From positions 37,501 to 101,500 of the forward strand of contig JAIUJO010000290.1 in the NCBI GenBank assembly GCA_023846275.1: a stretch of DNA of 64,000 bases, given 5' to 3'. Below the pieces are notes generated by a model, which saw nothing but the letters and a program-made list of their open reading frames with translations, was not told where the DNA came from and ran no database searches. Of the stretch, positions 53,566 to 64,000 are shown piece after piece. This DNA comes from Vanilla planifolia. Lineage: Eukaryota; Streptophyta; Magnoliopsida; Asparagales; Orchidaceae. Position 1 is the first letter of the stretch. The number at the start of each line of letters is the position of its first letter. The translations under genes and the position numbers were made by a program.

Positions 53566-56315
53566 GTAGCCCTACATAAAGAAGAAAATAAAGATCTAGT
53601 TCTTAGGTGTTGGATAGTGAATGCTCAAAACATATGATCAGAGATCAATCAAAGTTTATATCAAAAGAATGTTGCCAAAAGGATATTTAATATTAACAGG
53701 CAACTCTAAGAAGAAGAAAATTGGAATTGGTAATATGGGCATGCCTAATTTTACAACTTTCAAATATTTTTTTAGATGATATATTAGAATTTAATTAGTA
53801 TTATTCAGTTATGTGAAATTGATTACTTTGTTAATTTTGATACCCAATGTTGCAAAATATTAAAAAAAATGATCATGTATTACTCGTTGGTAGAAGAAAA
53901 AACTGATAATTATGTGATTAGGTTTTATCAACTTAAGCAAGTCCAATTGAAATGCCTTGCTACACATTCAAATGGCAATAATTTATGGCATTAAAGACTA
54001 GTTCATTTAGGTAATTCAATCCTAAAGAATATAATAAGTTAATTATAGTTAGCGGTCTTCCTAAACCAACAAAACTAGTTTGAAAATCTATGAATCATGC
54101 TAAAAAAGAAAAAAGTTAAATCTTCTTCTAAACCAAAAAATAACTTATAGACTTTAAAGATAGTTTATTTAGACCTTTTAAGACCTATACAATCCTTGAG
54201 TTTAGGTGGAAAGAAATAAATATTTGTGATTATTAATAATTTTTTTAAATATATCGAGTTGTATTTTTTAAGCATAAAGTGCAACATTTGAAAATTTTTT
54301 TAATTTCATAAAAGTGATAGTAATGCAACATTAATCTCAAATTAATTTGTATTCAAAGTGATAACGATAGTTAATTTAAGAATGGAGATTTCTATGATTA
54401 TTGCAAGGGCAAGGGAATATGGCATCAATTTACATCTCCTTATACGCCTCAGCAAAATTTGGATTACAGAAAAAAAGATTAAAGCCTTGGTAGAAATGAT
54501 AAAACGATGTTAGTCGAATACAATCTACCAAAGTACTTTTTGTTCGAGGCAATTAATAGGACTTTTTCTATAATAAATAGAATTAACTTAAGGCTAATAC
54601 TTAAGAAAACTCCTTATAACTTATTTAAAAATAAGAGACCAAATGTTTGTTGTTTTCATATTTTTAGGCATAGAGTGTGTACCTTGTGTAATTCTTAGAA
54701 TGCAAGATCCAACTTAAATAGTTTGATGAAAAGGTAGGTGCAGGAATTTTCTTAATATACTCTTCTCTCACAAAAGTATATAAAGTTTATAACATAAATG
54801 CTCAAAAGTAAAGGAATCAATGCATGTGATTTGTGATAAGTATATTCAAGGCAAATATAAAACTTAGATGAAGAGATAAAGTCCCTAGAAAACTTAGATT
54901 TGAAAATGGATGAAAACAATTCACAAAATAAAACAAAAAGAAGAGATTAGTCATTAATCACCTCAAAATAGGTGATATCAATATTCAATTCCAAAGAAAT
55001 TAATTATAAGAGATGCTCAAGGAGTTAGGAGTTGAGCTCCTATGAAAGAAATTGATCTTAGTGGATTTATACCTTTCACAGAACCAATATCTATAGAGAT
55101 GTAGTTAAGGATGACTATTAGGTTCAATCAATGACTGAAGAATTAGATTAATTTGTAAGAAACAAATTGTGGATTTAGTTTTTTAGACCTAGTGATCAAA
55201 AAGCAATTAAAACTAAATGGGCATTCAAAAATAAATTAGATGAAAATGGAGTGATCATTACAAAAAAGTTAAACTTGTTGTTGAGGGTTATAACCAAGTT
55301 GAAGGTATAGAGTTTGAGAAGTTAATTGCATAGATAATAAGATTAGATACCATTAGACTTATTTTAATATATTCATGTCATCAAAATTTTAAATTATTTC
55401 AAATGGATGTAAGAAGTATATTCTTACTTAAGATAAAAGAAGAAGATGTTTATATAGAACAATCCCTTGGTTTTGAGACCCATGCACTTGGGGTATATAA
55501 GCTTAAGAAGGCACTCTATGGCCTTAAGTAAGCTCCCCAAACATGGTATCATAGAATGAGTGATTATCTAGTTAAAGGTGGTTTTAAGAAAGGAAAAGTA
55601 GATACCATATTATTCTTAAAATCTTTAAATGATCATTTGTTTCTAGTACATGTTTATGTTGATGATATAATTTTTGAAAGCACAAATGAAAATATGTGTA
55701 AGGTAGTGACTTGATAGCAAGACAGTTTGAGATGACTATGATGGATGAGATAAATATTTTCTTAGGATTACAAATTAAGTAATTAAAAGATGGAATTTTT
55801 ATTACTCAAACAAAATACTTAAAAGAATTATTCAAGAAATTTTTTTATGAAAATATCAAAAATAAAAAGATTCTAATGAATCATTCAATCCATTTAGAGT
55901 TAGATGAAATTGGGAAACCCATTGATCAAAAAGTTTATAGAGGTCTTATTGGATCATTACTATATCTCACAGTAAGTAGATGGGACATATTATTTAGTGT
56001 TCTCTTATGTGCAAGACTCCAATCAAATACCAAGGAAAGTCATTTAAAAGTGATTAAATCAATCTTCAAATATTTAAAAGGTCTAATGAACATTTGTTTA
56101 TGCTACTCTAGGAATACTCTTTCATGTGAGCTTGTTGGTTACATTAATTAAGACATTGTAGGCTTTATGATAAATAGGAAAAGTACCACTAAAATAGGTC
56201 AATTCCTCAGAAATGATCAAATTTCATGGTCAAGAGAGAAGCAAAACTGCATAGCCCTATCGAACATGGAACCCGAGTATGTAATGATTGGAAGTTGTGT
56301 TGCCTAAGTATTATG
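53566..56315 (+). mobile_element. Ty1-copia fossil, right part: protease to RNase H
   Basis: Continuation of the element begun at 48,030. Parts in order: protease with an LDSGCSKHM-type active-site region (about 53,610); pre-integrase and integrase core (about 53,960-54,700); reverse transcriptase (about 55,150-55,720), including a VDDII-type catalytic motif near 55,655; and RNase H (about 55,870-56,280). The copy is broken many times and has no right LTR: sequence ends in RNase H, where the CA-rich array begins. The domain order protease-integrase-RT-RNase H establishes Ty1-copia, and the gag features to the left favour a Sirevirus. The degree of decay implies great age. Confidence 0.85.
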
Positions 56316-59300
56316 GTTATGACAACAACTCATAAACACGAGCAAACCAATGCAAAAACATGCACAAACACATGTATAGTAACTTACAAGAGCAAAAAAC
56401 TTATAAACAGACATGCATGCACTCATTCACATACTCATACACACATGTGCACACACACACATATATGCACATGCACACATATCCAAATATATATACACAA
56501 TCATACAAAAGAATGCACACTTATGGAAGTAAACATGTATACTCACAAACGAATGCCTACAGACACATGTACCCATATATGCACAAACACACACACACAC
56601 AGACCCATACATTTGCACACACACACATGTACTCACATAAGCACTCACACATGCATACACACTCTTGCACATGCACAAACCTATTTGCTGAAATTCACAT
56701 GCATGTAGACACACAAGCACACTCACACACTTGCACACACATGCATACACATCTACACACATGCACACACTCCCACACACATTGAACCCCATGCACACAC
56801 AAGCATAATCGCACACACCACATAGCCACACACAAATGCACGTCCACATGCGTACATGCACAAACACAAACACAAACACAAACAAACACAAACACAAACA
56901 AACACACACACAAGCACACACATATGCGTGTGCAAGCACACACCCATACATGTATGCATGCACTCACTAACACTCACATGCATGCACACCCACACAAACA
57001 TATGCATGTGCACACACACACACACACACAAATATATACACATGCACGAATAGCACATGCAACATGTACATACACACATACATGCAAGATGTATGTGCAC
57101 ATCCATACACACTTTTAGACATGAATGCACACACAAGCATGTAGACATACAAGTGCACACAAACACATGCACAACCACACACTAGCACACACACACACAC
57201 ACAACATATGCTGACAGCACATAGTCCTACAAGAAAAAACATAAACATGGTCACACACATACAAATATAGTCATACTAGCACATATGCAAACATGGACAC
57301 ACACACATGATCATGTACACACAGGCACACACATACATAAAAAATACATGCATACACACATGCACACACAAACAAAACACACACAAATACACGTGCATGC
57401 TTACACACACACATGCGCAAACATGCAAAAATTCATACAAATGCACATACAAATATAAATGTGAGCAAACATGACACACAGAAAAACGACATACATGTAG
57501 GAACAAATGCAAAATCAAAGGCACTCATATAAGCACATACATACACACACATGCACACATATATGTGCACACATTTACTTGCACATGCACACACACATAC
57601 TCACATGTGCACGCATAGGCACAAAATACCTACACACATGAAAGTATACATGAAAAAACACATATAAGAACAATCATGAAGCCAAATGCACATGCATATG
57701 CAAACAAGCAGGTACACACACATGTATACCTGTGCACACACAAAAAAACACATGCACACGTATATGTAGACATACACAAGTAAAGAGACACATGTAAAAG
57801 TAAAGACTTACATGTACATTCATAAACAAACATGCGAATGCAAACAATAAGGACACATACGTATGCACATGTGAATGCACATAGACATGCAAACACACAA
57901 ATATGCACATGCATACACACAAACACTAACACACATACAGACACACACACACACATGACTCACACTTATACACATGTATGCACACAAGATGTACACACAC
58001 ACATATTGATGTGCACACACATAGAAACACTCACACAAACACATGCCTACTGACATGCACACATGACCACATTAAAACACCTATCCACACCGACACATAT
58101 GCACATAAACACAAATGCATAAATGCATGCACAAACATGATCACACATACCCAAAATCACACATGCACAAACAATGCACCCATGCAAACCATATGCATGA
58201 ATGCACACAACCATGCACACACATGCCCATGTGCATAAGTACATGAGCACACACATCAACGTGCACACAAGCATACTCAACCGCACACATCCACATAAAT
58301 ATGCATGCACACATACACACATGCACACATACATACATGCGTAGATACACATAAATATTCACAAATGCATGTATGCACATACACACTCACACATGCACAT
58401 GCACATGCACATGCACACATGCATGCAAAAGCATGCTCATGTGCCCTCAAACATATACACACACAATCCGACCCACGCAAACTCACACATGCACTTGCAC
58501 GCACACAGTCATGAAAATGCACACAAAAGAACACACACACATGTACATACATATTCACACATATGCAAACCCCCATGCATGGACGCATACACACACATTA
58601 ACAAACATATACAAAAAAAACAGCACAACCACAAGTGACCATGCACTTATATGAACAAGCACACGCACGTGCACACATATATGTACACACAGATGCATAA
58701 TCACATCCATGCACACACATATATACAAACACACATATGTGCCTAATGCATACACTAATGCTCACATTTGCACTCATGCACATGATTCTGCACACGCACT
58801 CCCACCCAACACACATGCACTCATACGCACACACACATTTAAATATGCACACAAACATAAACCAATACACGATGTGCATATGCACACATACACACATGCA
58901 TGCACAGATGCACTTGCATGTAGACATAAATACACACACATAGACACATATACATGCACAGCCAAACACACACGTAAACACACATACACACAAATCCATC
59001 AATACATAGTATTACAAACACATGCACAAACATAAACACACATGCATGCATGCATGTATGCATGCACTCATGCACACAGTCCAGAATATGAACATACATA
59101 CATAGACACACATACACACGTACACACAAGTGCATACATCACACATAAGGATGCAAACACACACTTGTACACACACTTGTGCACACACATGCACACAAGT
59201 GCATGCACATGCACATGCATGCAAAAAAATGTACACACACATATACACATATGCCCACACACCCATGGACACACATGAACATACACACCCACACATGTAC

Positions 59301-62300
59301 ACACATGCATGCAATCACAGACATGCACACAAATAGATTTTCATACACACATGAACTCATGCAAGTACCTATGTTAAATAAAGCACACATACTCACATAT
59401 GCACATGTTTACACGCATGCATAAGTACGCATGCACACCCAGCCACACAATTAAACACACACACACATGCACATACATACATGTATACAAACACACATAC
59501 ACACACACACATAAAATGCATCAACACATACACATATGCACAAGTACATTTAAACATACATGTGCCCACACATACTAACACACATGCACATCCAAACACA
59601 TGCATGCATAAACATGTACATGCACACACAGACATATGGACAAACAAATATGCATAGGCACACAAGCACTCACATGCACACACACATACCACTGTGCATG
59701 CATAAACACATACATAAGTGCACATGCATCCATACACATGTATAGATGCACACATGCTCACAAAAACATACACATAAATGCCTGCACAAACACAAACTTG
59801 CACACACAAGCACATGCATACACATACATGTGCTTGCATGCATATATGTACACCACACCATTACACACACACACACACATATACATAGATACACAACCAC
59901 TCCCATACGCATGCATACACGTAGACATGCTCACACATAACCCACATAATGCACATAGCATGCACATGTATCCACGCACCATTGCACGCACGCAAACACA
60001 AACAAACATACACATATAAACAAACATAAACTCACATACATGCACATGCATATGCAAGCTTGCTCATACATACCACATGCAAACTTGCATGCACCCACAC
60101 ATGCACACAAAAGAAAACACCCACATACATGTGTACATACACACATTCACAGACATGCACACACTAACACACATGCACATCCATAAACACACACACATAC
60201 ATGCACACACATATGTACTCATACATGCACATGCTCACACATATGCACTAGTACACACATATGGACATATGCACACACATAGATGCACATGCACATAAAC
60301 ATTTATGGACACACTATTCCACATGCTCACATGCATGCACACACTAGCTCCACAACCATACATGCACACCAACACAAACGCATATACACACACATGCATG
60401 CACGAATGAACAAACAAACACATGCATGCAAGTGCACATGGACACATATACACGCACATGGTGACACACATACATTCACAGACCTATTCATGCCCACACA
60501 AACATGCAAAGGCACACAAACACATGCGCATACATATGCACACACAAGCACACATGCAAGCATGTAAACATGCTCATGCACACACACTCACACATGAAGA
60601 CATGCACACACACGTGCACTTGTACACACACATACACATGCACACATCTTTTAAAATACACTCGCACACACTCATTTACATAAATACACATACACATGCA
60701 AGCACATATGTGCACACCCACACATGCATGTACAAGAACAAATACTACACAAACACATGTATATGCACACATGTACATACACATACATACACGCACACAA
60801 ACATATGCATTTGTATAAGCACACACACACATACATGTGCACATGCAAATGCACACACGCAAGCACAAACAAGCACCCACGCATACACGCATTTGTGTGA
60901 ATGCACTCAGACATAAAATATGCCTATAGACATATACATGCACACACCAAAAAATACAAACCTATACACACCCACACACATTAACACTAACATGCACCCA
61001 CATAAACAAACATGTGTGCCTGTGCACACACATAGATACATGCACTTACGCATACATGTGCAGACAGACACAAAAACATACATACAAACTCACTATAGCA
61101 CACCTCCCCCACGTCTCCACACACACATGCACTCACACATGAATACATATGATCACACACACATACCCACACACATAAGAAAACACACACACACATTCTC
61201 ATGCATGTAAACACAAAAAACACACACACATGTACGTGTAAACACATGCATGTGCACAACCATACAAACACACTTGCACAAATACACTTGTATGTACATA
61301 CACACATAGAAACATGCATCCACACACACATAATTCACTCTGGAACATGCACACATACAAACACAAAAAAGCAAACATGAACACATGCAAACATAAATAA
61401 TCATTTGAACACGCACATGCAAAAATAGGAAAATACACACACATGCACTCCTATTCTCATGCAAACACACATATATGCATTCATATAGTACGAACACACA
61501 AGGACCCACATTAGCACACTTATGCACACTCACACACACTCATAAGCATGCACACAAACACACATATACAAAAACACACACACATACACATGCATAAGCA
61601 TACCCATAAAAACACAAATGCAGCACACACAAAAAAATGAACTCATACAAATTTCCACTAAGACATGCACCGACATAGACACAAAGACACACATATGTGC
61701 ATACACACATGCACACACCTACACTACACACACCTATAGCAACACACACATGTGTGTGTATGCACATACACACGCATGCACATACGTGCATAAAGACAAA
61801 AACATACATGCTCAAACATGCACATGCATAGGCAAAACACATGCTCCACATAAACACAATCATCTTCACCTTAAACACATGCACATATGTGCATGTGCAC
61901 GCACATCTACACACACTTGCACACTCACACCCACACATATGGACACATGTACACACATACACACCCACACATACATACACATGCATGCTTGCATGCAAAC
62001 ATATACATGCACACATGCATGCACATGCTCACAAAGGTACACACACAGAGAGATTAACACTCACATAACACACACAAATGCACACACCCACAAACATGCA
62101 TATTCAAACATAGACATATACAAGCTCACAAATACACACATACACACGCACAAACCCATACTTACACACGTGTGCACACAAATATGCATGCATCTACACA
62201 TGAAAGCATGTGCTTGCACATGCTCAAATGCATGTACACACTTGAAAGAATGTATAACAACTCACACTTACACATATAAATGTAAATGCACACCCACACA

Positions 62301-62780
62301 CACATGCACACATAAACACATGCACACACAGACTCATGCTCATGCATGCACACTAATATACGTGCACACTCACACACATGGTAATGGACAAAAAAATCAA
62401 AATAAATGTACATACATGCACACGTACACACATGCATGCACAGATGCACATGCACACACATACAGATATGCATACTCATATACACATGCATTGGCACATG
62501 TACAGACACACATGAACACACACATACATGCACAAGAACTTACACTTAGGAACACACATATGTTCACACATCCGTACTCACACACACCTGCAAATACACC
62601 CACGTGCATACACCTGCATACTCATGGACATGCACATAGATATTTACATAAGCACATGCATGCACACAAGCACATGAACGTAAAAGTACAAACACACACA
62701 TTCACATACACACAAATGTAATTACACATATGCAAACACATACATACACACACTATGCAAGAACACAAATGCATGCTCAC
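56316..62780. repeat. 6.5-kb alternating purine-pyrimidine array (CA/TG-rich)
   Basis: Nearly every dinucleotide step is purine-pyrimidine: cacacatgcacacacatac, with CA most common and TG, CG and TA interspersed. Interruptions are mainly short A runs (acaaac, aaaac). No fixed higher-order unit is evident, but acacatgcacac recurs constantly. Because stop codons need non-alternating triplets, all frames stay open for long distances (up to 367 codons at 61,618-62,721). The predicted products are only Thr, His, Cys, Met, Val and Ala repeats. These are artefacts, not genes. Such sequence is known to favour Z-DNA. The array abuts the truncated copia RNase H on the left and the LINE leader on the right. 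Confidence 0.9.
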
Positions 62781-62784
62781 AAAA

Positions 62785-63302
62785 AACAGAGAACAGAAAA
62801 CAGAGGAGAGCAATGAACGAGAAGGTTGGGAAACAGAAAACAGAGGAGAGCAGCAAGAGAAGGCCGTCATCGTCGTCAGCTTCCCTTGGTGAGGAGTCCA
62901 CGTCAGCATCTTTTTTTTCTCCCAAAAACCAATTCGAAAAGCCAAGCTCGTGATCCCGCGCCACTCCTCCTCCACCTTTCACCCGAACCGTCTCCGGACA
63001 TCTCCCAGAACCTTCCACCATCACCTCCATCTGAGCTTCTGAGTCCTTGCTCCTTGACCTCATACTGCCTTGGGGTGGCCGTCAAACCTTCCGGCGGTCT
63101 GCACCACCTTTGCGCGGGTTTTTTCCCCTTCTTTCCCTCATTCAAATTTTGAATTTCGAATCCGAAGTCGGGGGGGAGGGAGCGATGCTGGATCAGTATT
63201 AGGCGACTTGGGCTTATCCACGGAGGAGCACACCTTCACTAAAATTCGTCTGCGGATGACAGTTGAACGCGTGTGGGTTGCCGTGTATCTGACTTGTTGA
63301 TT
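62785..63302 (+). mobile_element. LINE 5' leader (5' UTR)
   Basis: A GC-rich, gene-like stretch that begins where the CA array ends and runs to the ORF1 start. It opens with a direct duplication: acagaaaacagaggagagca at 62,793-62,812 and again at 62,833-62,852, a 40-bp period. It then continues with Ser/Pro-coding-like pyrimidine-rich DNA. The frames inside it are short and are not conserved protein as far as I can tell. Plant L1-type elements have leaders of this size and composition. Confidence 0.5.
62793..62852 (+). repeat. 40-bp-period direct repeat at the LINE start
   Basis: The 20-mer acagaaaacagaggagagca occurs twice, 40 bp apart. It may be a tandem promoter repeat of the LINE leader or a duplication made during insertion. 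Confidence 0.7.
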
Positions 63303-64000
63303 ATGGCTGGCTCGAAAGCAAGAAAGAGCAACAAGAAGTCTAGATCCCATGTCGAGGTGGATTCGTTGGAGTGGATGGAATCGATTGAGACTCAAGCCGA
63401 GAAGGAGCATGCAGAACTGATGCAAGGGATGTTCGCGGGGAATGAAGGTGTGGACCCCCTGCTGATTGATTGTGCCAGTTCTTGCTGCTCGGCATCCTCA
63501 TCTAGCGACGCTATGGGGGATCCGCTGGTGACCAGGGATCTTCGCATTGCGGTGCAGCCTGTAGATGACGTTTACGCGACGAGTGTGGAAACCGAGACTG
63601 GATTGATCAGGGAGGATGGCATAGAGGTAAAAAAATGTTCAAGCTGTTGATTCTGGGATGCTGCATGCCCATGAGGCGATCGAACAGATGGAGAAGGCTC
63701 TAGGGCCCAAGCCCGTTTGTGTCACTACTGAGGATGCAAAGGGGCAAATAACTACTGCTGCCAACAAGGTGAGTTTTAAAGAAGCACTAACGGCAAAATC
63801 TGTTCCCTCAAATGGCGTGGTCACGCAGTTCGTCCAGCCGGCTGACATCGACGTTGTATCAAGAACAACTGGGATGGCTGAGTACGAAGCCAATGGAGTT
63901 GTGTTGATGTCAAATGACGCGTGCCAACGACACAGAGATTTCCATAAATTTGACCTGGTCGGAAGGTACGATGACTCGCTTCCCTTCCCCGTCATTGCGC
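63303..64000 (+). pseudogene. LINE (plant L1-type) ORF1, partial, one frame change
   Basis: The ATG at 63,303 has a good plant context (A at -3, G at +4). The product begins with a basic stretch (MAGSKARKSNKKSRS), then an acidic and Ser-rich region to about residue 108. At the A7 run 63,629-63,635 the frame shifts by one base. From there the neighbouring frame stays open to the window edge, giving about 232 residues so far. It includes VSFKEALTAKS (about residue 157) and HKFDLVGRYDDSLPFPVI at the end, which resembles the start of the DUF4283 domain found in plant LINE ORF1 RNA-binding proteins. The single homopolymer indel could be a real mutation or a sequencing error. GAGGTAAAA at the run and AAGGTGAGT at about 63,766 look like splice donors, so a host gene with introns is the main alternative. 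The immediate resumption one base out of frame argues against it. ORF2 would lie beyond the window. Confidence 0.55.

Noticed and set aside
48030-56315. An intact or active retroelement
   Set aside because: The element is broken throughout, split by foreign DNA and lacks a right LTR. It is a fossil.
56226-62721. Dozens of long overlapping open frames on both strands rich in Thr/His/Met or Cys/Val/Met, up to 367 codons
   Set aside because: They are translations of alternating CA/TG sequence, in which stop codons are rare in every frame. All six frames are open at once and none has a domain-like composition.

Overview
The window looks like nuclear DNA of a flowering plant, probably one with a large, repeat-rich genome. 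The evidence is two degraded Ty1-copia fossils of the Sirevirus type, a plant-style LINE at the right edge, and an organelle-derived insert carrying a piece of chloroplast rps7. I see no host protein gene that I can defend. Almost everything is repeat, and several stretches have an extreme base composition.

Layout. 1-310 is a GA-rich polypurine tract. 311-34,150 is one very AT-rich tandem array with a diverged monomer of about 400 bp. Inside it, 28,975-31,481 is a younger sub-array of four units of about 630 bp. 34,150-47,935 is a second repeat landscape in which AT-rich blocks alternate with long polypurine blocks, always with purines on the + strand. Recognisable duplicates lie on both sides of a copia fossil at about 40,290-43,435. 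A second copia fossil spans about 48,030-56,315. It is split by a distinctly GC-richer foreign block (50,609 to about 53,450) that holds three bacterial/organelle-type tRNA-like genes, a chloroplast rps7 fragment, an unrecognised 133-codon reading frame and dispersed short GGGGGCCCC-type repeats. 56,316-62,780 is about 6.5 kb of nearly unbroken alternating purine-pyrimidine sequence built from CA, TG, CG and TA steps. 62,785-64,000 is the 5' end of a LINE, with a 5' leader and ORF1 running off the window.

How it fits together. The genes here do not form a pathway; the window records nested insertions. Satellite-like arrays came first, Sirevirus-type elements then landed in or beside them, organellar DNA was captured inside one of those elements, and a dinucleotide-type array now sits between the truncated copia and the LINE. 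The most unusual items are the organellar insert with its tRNA trio and short dispersed repeats, the strand-coherent polypurine blocks, the Z-DNA-prone array, and the 34-kb unhomogenised AT array with one local higher-order amplification. All family assignments were made by eye, without database searches.
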